Source: JACVRW01 sp963728155 (GTDB taxonomy: Bacteria; Actinomycetota; Thermoleophilia; Solirubrobacterales; Thermoleophilaceae). From it: a stretch of DNA of 64,000 bases. Below are positions 43,953-55,166 of the stretch, in pieces (positions within the stretch are counted from its first letter, which is position 1; each line of letters starts with the position of its first letter). The stretch spans positions 620,001 through 684,000 of the forward strand of contig CAVSJF010000006.1 in assembly GCA_963728155.1 (NCBI GenBank), given 5' to 3'. The position numbers were made by a program, and so were the translations under genes. Below the pieces are notes generated by a model. That model saw nothing but the letters and a program-made list of their open reading frames with translations, was not told the origin of the DNA and ran no database searches.

Positions 43953-45200
43953 CTAGAGCGTCGAGGCGCGCGCGTCCGCGGGCTCGCGCACGAGATCCGC
44001 GACGAGGTAGATCGAACCGGTGGCCAGCACGGCCCCGCCTGCGCCCGCCAGCGCGCGGGCACGCGCGACCGCCTCGTGGGGATCGGCCACGATCTCCGCC
44101 GGCGGCCCGCCGAGCTTCTCGGCCAGCGAGGCCAGCGTCGCGGGCGAGAGGGAGCGCGGATTGCGGGAGCGGGTGAAGACGATCCGGTCGAACCGCGGCA
44201 GCAGCTCGGCCAGCATGGCCGCGGCGTCCTTGTCCTCCAGCACCCCGATCACCGCCACCCGTGGGCGCCGGGCACCCAGCAGCTCCTCCAGCGACTCGGC
44301 CATAACGTGCGCTCCCGCCGGGTTGTGGGCGCCGTCGTAGATGGTCAGGGGCCGATCGGCCACAACCTCGGCCCGCCCGGGAACGATCGTGGCCGACGCC
44401 GCCGCCTGCAGCGCATGTTCCTCGAGCGGCCGGCCCAGGAAGCCCTCGGCCGCGGCCGCCGCGATCGCGAAGTTCTCGCGCTGAAAGCCGCCTGCCGCGC
44501 GCAGCGCCACCCCGGTGTCCGCCCCGGCCGCGACCTCAACGAGGCGAGCGTGGCGCTCGGCCGCGATGCGCTTCGCCACCGCCCGTGAATCGGGGTCGAG
44601 GGCGCCGGTCACCAGCACGCCGCGGTCGCCCACCACGGCGAGCTTCTCCTCGGCGATGTCCTGGAGCGTGGGCCCCAGCCAGCGGGTGTGCTCGAGCCCG
44701 ACCGAGGTGAGCACCTGGACCTTCGACGGGATCACGTTCGTCGCGTCGAAGCGGCCACCGAGGCCCGCCTCGATCACCGCCACCTCCACCCCGCGGCGGG
44801 CCAGCTCGTGGTAGGCCGTGGCGGTGAGCGCCTCGAACTGGGTCACGTGGTTGTCCTCGTCGGCCGTACGGTTGACCATCTCGGCGGCCGCCGCCGCCCG
44901 TGTGACCGCGGCGGCGAAGTCAGCCTCGGATACCGGCACCTCCCCCACCTCGATGCGCTCGCGAAACGAGCGCAGGTGGGGCGACGTGTAGCTGCCGGTG
45001 CGCAGGCCGTGCCGTTCCAGGATCGCGGCGCAGAAGCGCACCGTCGACGACTTGCCGTTGGTGCCCACCACGTGCACCGAGGCAAAGCGCCGTTGCGGCA
45101 GCCCCAGCACGGTCATCAGCCGGTGCATGCGATCCAGCCCGAAGCGCATGCCGAACAGCTCCAGCGACAGCAGGTACTCCTCGGCTTGACGGAAGTTCAT
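43953..45200 (-). CDS. folC: Bifunctional folylpolyglutamate synthase / dihydrofolate synthase
   Basis: Adds glutamate to dihydropteroate and to folates. The 415-residue protein has the P-loop HVVGTNGKSSTVRF near residue 43, the family signature GSYTSPHLRSFRERIEV, VAVIEAGLGGRFDATNVI, and the ligase-domain DGAHNPAGA near residue 289. The ATG at 45200 follows the valS stop with no gap (TAGATG), keeping the valS-folC order seen in Bacillus and actinobacteria. Confidence 0.96.
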   Translation of the reverse strand: MNFRQAEEYLLSLELFGMRFGLDRMHRLMTVLGLPQRRFASVHVVGTNGKSSTVRFCAAILERHGLRTGSYTSPHLRSFRERIEVGEVPVSEADFAAAVTRAAAAAEMVNRTADEDNHVTQFEALTATAYHELARRGVEVAVIEAGLGGRFDATNVIPSKVQVLTSVGLEHTRWLGPTLQDIAEEKLAVVGDRGVLVTGALDPDSRAVAKRIAAERHARLVEVAAGADTGVALRAAGGFQRENFAIAAAAAEGFLGRPLEEHALQAAASATIVPGRAEVVADRPLTIYDGAHNPAGAHVMAESLEELLGARRPRVAVIGVLEDKDAAAMLAELLPRFDRIVFTRSRNPRSLSPATLASLAEKLGGPPAEIVADPHEAVARARALAGAGGAVLATGSIYLVADLVREPADARASTL

Positions 45201-47784
45201 CTAATCGTCGAGGCGGCGCAGGGCCTCGCGGTACTCACCGAGCTTGCGCCGCTCCTGCTCGACCACTTCCGCGGGCGCGCGCTCCACGAACTTCTCGTTG
45301 GCCAGGCGGTTCTCTGCCCGCTCGATCTCACTCCTCAGACCGTCGCGCCGCGCCGCGATCCGCTTCTCGGCCTCGGCCGGATCGAAAGCGTCGGAGGGCA
45401 GCACCTGAACGCCGCCGCCGGGAACCGGAACGGTGGCGAGCACGTCGCCATTCTCAGTGTCGCTCTCGACTAGCTCGAGCCGGGCGAGGCGGGCCAGGTG
45501 ATCGCGGCCGGCACCGTAGCCCTCGGCCACGAGCCGCCCGCGCAGGGGCGCGGAGGGCTTGGCGCCCACCTCGTCGCGGTAGCGCCGCAGCGCGGTGACC
45601 GCGTCGATCAGGCGACCCATCTCCGCTTCCGCATCTTCGTCGAAGCGTGAGGGGTCGGGCTCGGGCCAGTCGGAGCCGCCGCCAGCAGTCCTCGGTCACC
45701 CGGCATCAGCGCCCAGATCTCCTCCGTCACGAAGGGCATTACCGGGTGGAGCAGGCACAGCGTCCGCTCGAGCGCCCACAGCAGAACGCCTGAGACCGCC
45801 TCGTTCTCGGGCTCGTAGAGGCGCGGCTTGGCCAGCTCCAGGTACCAGTCGCACAGCTCCGACCAGAAGGCGGCGTAGAGTCGAGCGCGCGCTGTGGGAG
45901 AAGCGAAACCCGTCGTAGAGCTCGGTGACCTCGCGCGGTCAGGCGCTCGAGGCGCGACACGATCCAGCGGTCCTCGAGCTCCGTGGCGGCCTCCGGGTCG
46001 GGCTCGGTGTCGGCCACGCGCAGCAGGATGAGGCGCGAGGCGTTCCACAGCTTGTTGGCCAGGTCGCGCCCCTGCTTGACGCGCTCCTCGTTGAATCGCA
46101 CGTCCTGCCCGCTGGACATGGCCAGCAGGCCGAAGCGCACCGCATCGGCGCCGTGCTGGGTCGGTCAACTCGAGCGGGTCGATGCCGGTGCCCAGCGACT
46201 TCGACATGCGCCGGCCGTCGGGCGCTTGGATGACCGAGTGGATGTTCACGTCGGTGAAGGGGATCCGGCCGGTGAGCTCGACCCCGAACATCACCATGCG
46301 GGCAACCCACAGGAAGATGATGTCGCGCGCCGTGGAGAGGACGTCGGTGGGATAGAAGGCGCGCAGCTGATCGGTCTCCTCGGGCCAGCCCAGCGTGGCG
46401 AACGGCCACAGCCCCGAGGAGAACCACGTGTCGAGCACGTCGGGGTCGCGCTCCCAGCCCTCGCCCTCGGGCGGCTCGGTGCCCACGTAGGTGTCCTCGC
46501 CGCGATACCAGACGGGCAGCTGGTGGCCCCACCACAGCTGGCGCGAGATGCACCAGGGCCGGATCCGCTCGAGCCAGTCGAGGTAGTCCTTGGCCTTGCT
46601 CTCGGGGTGAAAGCGCAGCCGCCCGTCGCGCACCGGCTCGATCGCTCCCTCGGCGAGCTGCTCCATGTCGCAGAACCACTGGAGCGAGATGAGCGGCTCG
46701 ATGCGCCGTCCGGAGCGGTGCGAGTGCGGCACGTCGTGCACGTAGGGCTGGGCGCCCGGACACGAGCCCCTGGTCGCGCAGCGCGGCCACCACAGCGGCG
46801 CGGGCCTGATCGACCTCCATGCCCTGGAAGGCCTCCGGGGCGCTGTCGGTGATGAGGCCGTCCTCGCCGATCGCGGTGACCTCGGCCAGGCCGTGCCGGC
46901 GGCCGATCTCGAAGTCGGTGGGGTCGTGTCCGGGGGTGATCTTCAGCGCACCGGTGCCGAACTCCGGGTCGACGTGGTCGTCGGCGATGATGGGCAGCCG
47001 GCGCCCGACCAGCGGCAGGATCGCCGCCTCGCCGATCAGCCGCGAGTAGCGGTCGTCGTTCGGATTGACCGCCACCGCGGTGTCGGCCAGCATCGTCTCC
47101 GGGCGCACGGTGGCGATGGTCACCGACCCCGATCCGGATTCGAGCGGGTAGTCGATCGAGTAGAGCGTGTCCTCGACCGTGCGCTGCTCGACCTCCAAGG
47201 TCCGAGATGGCGGTGCGCAGCCCCGGGTCCCAGTTGACCAGGTAGTTGTCGCGGTAGATCAGCCCCTTCTCGTAGAGGCGGACGAAGACGAACGTGACCG
47301 CGCGGACGTACTCGTCGTCCATCGTGAACCGCTCGTCGGCGTAGTCGAGCGACGCGCCGAGGGCCTGGAACTGCTCGACGATGGTGGAGCCGTGGTGACG
47401 CCGCCATTCCCACACGCGCTGGACGAACTCGTCCCGCCCGATGGCCTCGCGGCTGGTGCCCTGGCCGTCGAGCTGCTTCTCCACCTGGCGCTGGGTGGCG
47501 ATACCGGCGTGATCGGTGCCGAAGATCCACTTGGCCCGTTTTCCGCGCATGCGCGCCACGCGCATGCACAGATCCTGGATGGCCGCGTTGAGGGCGTGGC
47601 CCATGTGCAGCGAGCCGGTGACGTTGGGGGGCGGCACGGCGATCGAGAAGTTCTCGCGCGCGTCGCCCTCGGGCGCCGGGTGAAAAACGCCCGAATCGAG
47701 CCACTGCGCGAATATCCGCGGCTCGACGTCGCCCGGCTCATAGCGGGTGCGCTCCTCAAGGATCCTGAGGCGGTCAGGGGGCAT
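45201..47784 (-). CDS. valS: Valyl-tRNA synthetase (at least five frameshifts)
   Basis: Charges tRNA-Val. The pieces in order are: N-terminus with class I signature (NVTGSLHMGHALNAAIQDLC) and FGTDHAGIATQ; editing-domain piece TIATVRPETMLADTAVAVNP; ISRQLWWGHQLPVWYRGED and the KMSKS-equivalent PDGRRMSKSLGTGIDPLEL; the anticodon-binding piece DVRFNEERVKQGRDLANKLW; and the C-terminal tRNA-binding arm ending REALRRLDD. The frame changes near 47200, 46758, 46160, 45935 (probably also 45880) and 45675. Together they form one complete enzyme of about 860 residues. As valS is essential, these must be sequence errors. I start at ATG 47784 (MPPDRLRILEERTRYEPG). Confidence 0.93.
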
Positions 47785-47826
47785 GGCCGACAAGTCTGCC
47801 AGCCCCGGCCGCAGCGCCTTCTCAGG

Positions 47827-49430
47827 TCATGACCGGTCACCTCTCGGCGGGTCCTTCAGGCTCGACTTCTTGCTCCTGGGACGCCGATAGCCGGCCGCCG
47901 ACTGCACGCTGGACGGCCGCCATTGGGAGCCACCGCGGAGGGTGGGAACACCCTCGGCATTGAGCCGATCCGCGATGGCCTGCAACGTCATGCCCTCGTT
48001 GCGCATCTCGACGATCCGCTCCTTGAGGGCCGGCCGGTCCTCCACCGCCGGCCGCCCGGTGCTTCCACGGCGAGCCCGGGCGGCCGCCAGGCCCTTCTTG
48101 GTCTGGTCGCCGATCCGGCGGCCCTCCCACTCTCCCAACCGCCACGAGGGTGCGCGCCGTGAGGCGCCCCTGGGCGGATCCGGTGTCGAGCCGGAGGTCG
48201 ATGGCCACCAGACGGCCGTCCCGGTCCTCGATCCACTCGATTATCCGGCCGAGGTCGGCCGCGGACCGGCTCAACCGCTCCAGCTCGGACACGACCAAGC
48301 ACGAGGCCTCGCCCTCGGCGAGGCGCTCCAGCGCATAGAGCAGACCGGGCCGCTCGAGGCCCTTCGGGATGCCCGTTCTCGACATCCCGGACGACGTGGA
48401 GGAGCTCCCATCCGCGCCGGGCGCAGAAGCGCTCGAGGGCGGCGGCCTGGCGTTCCAGGGAATCGGCGTCCTCCCCGTTGGTCTTCGGCACGCTCACGTA
48501 GCCCACCGCGCGAACGCGGTCACCGGGCTCCGCCGCTACAGTCGCGTCCTCCAGCCCTTCCCGCGAGTCCTCTCTTGCGGGCAACAGCTGCTGACCTTGG
48601 CGGGGCCCGGAGGTGCCGTGCCGGCGGATCGAATCCCGTTCACGCTTGCGCGCAAAGAGCCCACCAGCCAGCGTCCCTGCCATCAGAGCGCCCGCGGCGA
48701 TCAGGATCGCCAGTGGCACGTCGACACCCTGACCCGCCCCGACTGCCGGGGCTGCGAGCGGGGTGACTGCCAGGCTGGGCGGCAGCGGCCATGGGAACGC
48801 GTCGAGCTTGGCTCGCACGGGCCGGTTGTCGCCTCGCCGTCCCTGGCCGCGAGCCAGGATCCGCCGTGTCCGGCTGTCCACCGCACCGCTGGCCTCGAGG
48901 TTCGCGGCCTGCTGCAGCCGGGCCACCGCGGCCTCGGTGCTCGGGCCGTAGCGCCCGTCGACCGGTCCTGGCTCCAGTCCGCGATCCTGCAGGCGGCTCT
49001 GTAGGGCGCGAACCCTCCCTGAGCCATTTGGGGTCTCGTATCCGGCGCCACGGCGCAGCCCACCGCTGTGGGCCTGGGCAAGCGTCCTCCACGTGGCGGT
49101 GCCGACGACCCCGTCGGCCGCGAGGCCGGTGGCCACCTGGAAGCGCAGGACGGCCGTCTCGGTGCGGGGGCCGAAGCGCCCGTCGACCGGCCCCGGTGCC
49201 CAGTCGAGCTTCCCCAGCGCACGCTGCAGAACTCGCACGCGCCGTGCCTCGGGCGGGGCCGCGTAGCCCGAGCCGTACTCGAGCGGCCCAGCCTTGGCCA
49301 TAGCGGCAAACGGCAGCGCTTCGGACGCGTCGCTCGCGACGCTGGTGCTCGCACCGGCGAGCAGGATCGTGACGGCCGTGAAGGCTCCCAATCCCGCCCT
49401 TGCATAGGGCTTCCGGTATTTCCGTTCCAT
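47827..49430 (-). CDS. Transmembrane protein joining peptidoglycan-binding domains to a serine-recombinase-like domain (two frameshifts)
   Basis: The reconstructed protein has about 533 residues. A signal-like N-terminus (1-32) precedes two PG_binding_1 repeats (about 62-119, VDGRFGPRTETAVLRFQ, and 138-195, VDGRYGPSTEAAVARLQ). A linker follows, then a membrane helix at about 238-260 with RKRERD after it. The next domain is resolvase-like (RAVGYVSVPKTNGEDADSLE, LERPGLLYALERLAEGEAS, SELERLSRSAADLG), and last comes a recombinase-type tail (MTLQAIADRLNAEGVPTLRG). The usual YxRVS reads YVSVP, so both the catalytic Ser and its partner Arg are missing. Frames change near 48368 and 48137. It has a good ribosome-binding site (AGGAG) before ATG 49430. 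Confidence 0.78.
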
Positions 49431-49456
49431 CGTTTCTCCTCATCGAGCAGAGTTGC

Positions 49457-49475
49457 CCGGCGCTCCGTGCGCCGG
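49457..49475 (-). terminator. Hairpin between repeat-protein gene and recombinase-like gene
   Basis: CCGGCGC-TCCGT-GCGCCGG is a perfect 7-bp stem with a 5-base loop in the 72-bp gap. It may partly terminate or stabilise the upstream transcript. No T-run. Confidence 0.4.
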
Positions 49476-49502
49476 CAGGTCCTGGTCAGCAGCCCGGAGG
49501 GG

Positions 49503-51912
49503 CTAACCAGGCCGCTCGATGACGGCCAAGAAGGCGTGCTGGCGCCACGCGATCGGCACGAGCCGCATACGCGTGGAGTGCCGCAGGCCGAAGGCCGCAA
49601 GCGACAGGAGAAGAGCGATGAAGGTGGCAGCAGCCACGCCGGAGGCGCCGCTGGCGGTCGCGCCGCCCGGGGGCGCGGGAATCGGCGGGGCGGCGGGCGC
49701 GCTCGCGCTGAGCGACGAGCCGGAGGGCGAGGCCGCGTGCGCGGCGTCGGACGTGGGTCCGGCGAGAACGGGCGAGTAAGGCGAGCCGAGCAGGGCCGGA
49801 CCGATGGGCCCGGCGGGCGGAGCGGCCGCGGGCGACCCGCCGTGACCGGCCGAGTGCCGCGAGCCGGTCGCGGAGGGCGCGCCGGCGGGCAGCGGAGCGG
49901 CAGCCGAGGCAGAGGGAACCAGGCCCGCGCCGGCCGGAGGCGCGGCCGCGCCGGGAGAGGGAGCGGTGGGAGCGAGGGGCCCGAGCCGCGAGGGCGGCGA
50001 TGCCGAAGGCGAGAGCGTGATCAGGTCGTCCGCGGTGGACAGGGGCGGGGCGGGGAGATCCTCGAGCACCGGGACGAGGGGCGCGGTGAGGTCCACAATG
50101 ACCGGGACGAGCGGAGCGGTGAGCTCCTCGACGACCGGGGCCAGGGGCGCGGTCAGATCCTCGACCACCGGGATGAGCGGAGCGGTCAGATCCTCGACCA
50201 CCGGGATGAGCGGAGCGGTCAGATCCTCAATCGCCGGGGCCAACGGAGCGGTGACGTTCTCAACCACTGGGACGAGCGGAGCCGTCAAATCCTCGACCAC
50301 CGGGACGAGCGGAGCGGTGAGATCCTCGACGGCCGGGGACAGGGGCGCGGTCAAATCCTCGACCACCGGAGCCAAGGGAGCGGTCAGATCCTCAATCACC
50401 GGAGCGAGCGGAGCCGTCAGATCCTCGACCACCGGGATGAGCGGAGCGGTCAAGTCCTCAATCGCCGGGGCCAACGGAGCGGTGACGTTCTCAACCACCG
50501 GAGCGAGCGGAGCCGTCAAATCCTCGACCACCGGAGCCAACGGAGCCGTCAGATCCTCGACCACCGGGATGAGCGGAGCGGTCAAATCCTCGACCACCGG
50601 GGTCAACGGAGCGGTGACGTTCTCAACCACCGGGGCGAGCGGAGCCGTCAGATCCTCGACCACCGGGGCGAGCGGAGCGGTCAGATCCTCGACCACCGGG
50701 TCAGCGGAGCGATCAGATCCTCGACCACCGGAGTCAGGGAGCGGTCAGATCCTCGCACCGGACCGGAGGTCAGGCGGACGCGCGTCAAATCCTCGACCAC
50801 CGGAGCCAAGGGAGCGGTCAGATCCTCAATCACCGGGGTGAGCGGAGCCGTCAGATCCTCGACCACCGGGACGAGCGGAGCGGTCAAATCCTCAGCCACC
50901 GGGGTCAACGGAGCGGTGAGATCCTCAATGACCGGGACGAGCGGAGCGGTCAGATCCTCGACCACCGGGGCGAGCGGAGCGGTCAAATCCTCAACCACCG
51001 GGGTCAACGGAGCGGTCAGATCCTCGACGGCCGGGGCGAGCGGAGCGGTCAAATCCTCAACCACCGGAGCCAACGGAGCCGTCAAATCCTCCACCACCGG
51101 AGCCAACGGAGCCGTGAAATCCTCCACCACCGGGGCCAACGGAGCCGCCAGATCCTCGACCACCGGAGCCAACGGAGCCGTGCCGAATCCTCCACCACCG
51201 GGCGCCAACGGAGCCGCCAGATCCTCGACCACCGGGGTCAACGGAGCGGTGACGTTCTCAATCACCGGGGCGAGCGGGCCCGTCAGATCCTCAACCACCG
51301 GGGCCACCGGAGCGGTCAGATCCTCCACCACCGGGCCGAGCGGCGGCGCGGCGTCCTGGACCACCGGGGCCAGCGGGGCCACGAGGTCGTCGACCGCTGG
51401 AGCCTGCGGAGGCACCAGGTCGTCCACTGCCGGAGCCGCCACTGCCGGAGCCACCGGAGCCGCCAGATCCTCGACCGCCGGAGCCGGCGGAGCGGGCGGG
51501 GCCTCCACGACGGGCAGCGGAGCCGGCGGCTCCTCCACCGTGGGGGGCACGGGCAGAACATCGGCCGCTTCCTCGGCTACTGGGGCGGCGGGGGCCGTCA
51601 CGTCGTCCACGACCGGGGCGACCGGCTCCTCGACCGCCGCCACCACCGGCTCCACAACCTCCTCCGGCGTCGCAACGGGCTCCGAGATCTCCTCGGGCAG
51701 CGACAATGCCGGCTCCGGAGCGGCCGGAGCTCGGCCTCCGCAACGGGCTCAGCCGGCAGCGGTGCCGGCGCGGGCGCCGGTTGCGCCACGGGCTCGCACG
51801 GGCGGCGCGGCCACATCCACCGGGACGGGCGTCTCGGGCAGCTGAGCGGACGCCGAGCCGGCGAACGACAGCCCGAGCGCCAGGGCGATCAGGCTTCCGA
51901 TCAAGAGCATGC
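49503..51912 (-). CDS. Secreted repeat protein, about forty 11-residue VVEDLTAPLAP units (several frameshifts)
   Basis: It starts at ATG 51912 with a signal peptide (MLLIGSLIALALGLSFAGSA, probable cut after ASA). After a Pro/Ala/Glu-rich region come roughly forty copies of an 11-residue unit with consensus VVEDLTAPLAP (variants VIENVTAPLTP, AIEDLTAPLIP). A disordered Ser/Pro/Ala region follows, then one C-terminal membrane helix (ASGVAAATFIALLLSLAAFG) and a basic tail ending WRQHAFLAVIERPG. The frame changes near 51795, 51735 and in 50690-50790. The sense strand is chosen because only this reading gives a signal peptide, an even hydrophobicity pattern and a C-terminal anchor. It is probably a wall-spanning surface protein; function unknown. 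Confidence 0.7.
50040..51330. repeat. 33-bp tandem repeat array with 231-bp higher-order period
   Basis: About forty 33-bp units read, on the plus strand, like GATCCTCGACCACCGGGGCG plus GAGCGGAGCGGTCA. Variant units recur in a pattern: the GTGACGTTCTCAA variant is at 50251, 50482 (231 bases later, exactly seven units) and 50614 (132 bases, four units). This points to segmental duplication of blocks within the array. The array is disturbed near 50690-50790 and 51186. Confidence 0.9.
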
Positions 51913-51988
51913 GAACGACACGGAGTCCGTCAACCCTCCGCCGTCCACCCGGGTGTTCCTACCGTCGCCACGATGCTTTCCAACGGTC

Positions 51989-52010
51989 CTCAGAGACCCC
52001 TCAGAGACCC
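51989..52010 (-). promoter_or_regulatory. Two tandem 11-bp direct repeats upstream of the repeat-protein gene
   Basis: CTCAGAGACCC occurs twice head to tail, 77-98 bases before the ATG at 51912. Exact 11-bp spacing (one helical turn) is the pattern bound by OmpR/PhoB-type response regulators, so this is a candidate operator. No promoter elements are clear. Confidence 0.4.
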
Positions 52011-52064
52011 CTACCCATCGAGCTTTCCCGCCGGAGGGTTGTGGCAACACGCCATTTACGCGTT

Positions 52065-52081
52065 GTACGCAGCTTGCGTAC
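52065..52081. promoter_or_regulatory. Perfect 17-bp inverted repeat (GTACGCA-GCT-TGCGTAC)
   Basis: A 7-3-7 palindrome eight bases past the stop of the small gene after clpX and about 150 bases before the repeat-protein start. It may be a dimeric repressor operator or a terminator stem; no T-run follows. Confidence 0.4.
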
Positions 52082-52088
52082 GAGAGAT

Positions 52089-52385
52089 TTATTCGCTATT
52101 TGCGGCTTTTTCGCCTGCGCGGGATCGTTCCGAGTCGAGCCGGATGTACCAGCGGCCCAAGCGTTCCCCACCGTCGAGGTCGAACACCTCAACGGCGATG
52201 AAGGAGAACCAGAGCGCCTGAAGACCCCATCCGGGCTCCTCGGGCACGGCGAGAACGGAGCGCGACGAGGCGCGCGGCTCCTCGCGCAGGGAGATGACCG
52301 CTCCCTCGTCGCGGACCTCCGCGATCGAGCCGGGAACGACCTCGGTCTCGTCCGCGCCGGGCATGCCCCTGACCCACACCCGCAC
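52089..52385 (-). CDS. Small hypothetical protein downstream of clpX
   Basis: A 98-residue product from GTG at 52385, beginning MRVWVRGMPGADETEVVPGS. It is strand-rich in the first half (SIAEVRDEGAVISLREEPRA) and has a Trp/Phe-rich segment, WGLQALWFSFIAVEVFDLDG, then WYIRLDSERSRAGEK. I do not recognise a family. The open frame extends upstream to the clpX stop, so a CTG start overlapping that stop would add about 19 residues (LRLRLLERLGSALGFSPDG), which fit the sequence well. It lies 59 bases after clpX and is probably co-transcribed with it. Confidence 0.5.
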   Translation of the reverse strand: MRVWVRGMPGADETEVVPGSIAEVRDEGAVISLREEPRASSRSVLAVPEEPGWGLQALWFSFIAVEVFDLDGGERLGRWYIRLDSERSRAGEKAANSE

Positions 52386-52444
52386 CGCCCGTCCGTCGGG
52401 CGAAAAGCCCAGCGCCGAGCCGAGCCGCTCGAGGAGCCGGAGCC

Positions 52445-53728
<1,284 letters not shown>

Positions 53729-53744
53729 GCTCTCTCAGTTCCCC

Positions 53745-53765
53745 CTCGGAACGAACCCGAGGGTA
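53745..53765 (-). terminator. Hairpin between clpP and clpX
   Basis: CCCTCGG-AACGAAC-CCGAGGG, a perfect 7-bp stem with a 7-base loop, lies in the clpP-clpX gap. It may attenuate read-through so that clpP and clpX are made in different amounts. Confidence 0.4.
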
Positions 53766-53821
53766 CCGCAGAAATACGCCCCGGAGGCTCGAGTCCCTTC
53801 CCGCACGAGCAACGTAGCCGG

Positions 53822-54406
<585 letters not shown>

Positions 54407-54415
54407 GGACGGGCG

Positions 54416-54421
54416 AGTCTA
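54416..54421 (-). promoter_or_regulatory. -10-like hexamer (TAGACT) before clpP
   Basis: Read on the minus strand, TAGACT lies nine bases before the clpP ATG, suggesting a leaderless or nearly leaderless clpP transcript separate from the gene upstream. Confidence 0.35.
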
Positions 54422-54459
54422 GCGAGCAGGTTTCGCCGGTTTGCTTGTAGCCGCGGGCG

Positions 54460-55104
54460 CTATTTCTTCTTTGCGCACTCGACTGACGCCTTGAGCGTCC
54501 AAGACTTATAGGGCGGCTCTCCGGGCTCCAACGGTCCTCGATGGACGGAGACGTACCACCGGTCTACCGCTTTGCCGCCCCAGCCGGCCAAATAGATCCC
54601 GTGGTTGGCCAAGACGTTCCAATCCGCGACGCCCTTCACCAGGTAGCCCCCGGTCACCGCGTGAGGGAAGCTGGCGGGGCACTCCACATACCCCTTCCTC
54701 CAGCCGTAGGAACCGCCGAGGGTCTTGCTCTTCACGATGGATGGGGTTCCCAGCTTGGTGTACTTCGCCACATCCTTCGCCGTTGTCTTCGCATTGACTC
54801 CGTACGACGGCTTCAATGCGGCCGCGACGTCCTGAGGCGTCACCTTCGTCGCTGCGCCCGGGGGTCCAGCCGGGCCCTGAACATTCCAGTTCACCGGCGT
54901 GCCGGCGGGACACCGCTCGCCCGCGCCGATGATGCGCACGTTGGCCTCGGCGCCTGTCGTCGGGACGACGCAGGCGTTGATCTCACCGGCAGTGCCTCCC
55001 TGTGCGTTGACCACCACCGCCGTACCGAGTGTGCCCACCAGAATTCCGACGCAGATCGCCGGGGCTCTGCCGCCAATTCTCCGGATGCTTCCCACGATGT
55101 CCAT
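54460..55104 (-). CDS. Hypothetical exported protein with short collagen-like linker
   Basis: A 214-residue protein with an N-terminal signal/anchor (about residues 14-34, APAICVGILVGTLGTAVVVN) and then a small domain with paired Cys (NACVVPTTGAEANVRIIGAG, RCPAGTPVNWN). A brief Gly-x-y run (QGPAGPPGA) links to a C-terminal domain with CPASFPHAVTGGYLV and ending KASVECAKKK. The layout resembles a recurrent family of actinobacterial exported proteins of unknown role. The gene lies between tig and clpP, which are normally adjacent, so it is an insertion. The start is ATG at 55104. Confidence 0.7.
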   Translation of the reverse strand: MDIVGSIRRIGGRAPAICVGILVGTLGTAVVVNAQGGTAGEINACVVPTTGAEANVRIIGAGERCPAGTPVNWNVQGPAGPPGAATKVTPQDVAAALKPSYGVNAKTTAKDVAKYTKLGTPSIVKSKTLGGSYGWRKGYVECPASFPHAVTGGYLVKGVADWNVLANHGIYLAGWGGKAVDRWYVSVHRGPLEPGEPPYKSWTLKASVECAKKK

Positions 55105-55166
55105 CCGGGCATTGTCAATCGCGAGAGCCGAAAGCGCAGTACCAACCTGGTGTCAACCTGGGGAGC

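Noticed and set aside
47827..48420. The recombinase-like domain as evidence of a transposon or phage integration
   Set aside because: The domain is fused to a membrane and wall-binding protein, lacks the catalytic Ser, and there are no inverted repeats, att sites or other mobile genes beside it.
50040..51330. Possible CRISPR array (regular 33-bp repeats)
   Set aside because: Repeats are directly adjacent with no unique spacers, keep a reading frame, and there are no cas genes. It is a coding tandem repeat.
49068..51845. A 925-residue open frame on the plus strand through the repeat array (SSTTG/GAVRSS-like repeats)
   Set aside because: A 33-bp repeat without stops keeps several frames open on both strands. 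This frame has no signal peptide or domain, begins inside the peptidoglycan-binding gene, and stays open across the indels only because no frame has stops. The minus-strand reading has a signal peptide, anchor and operon context.
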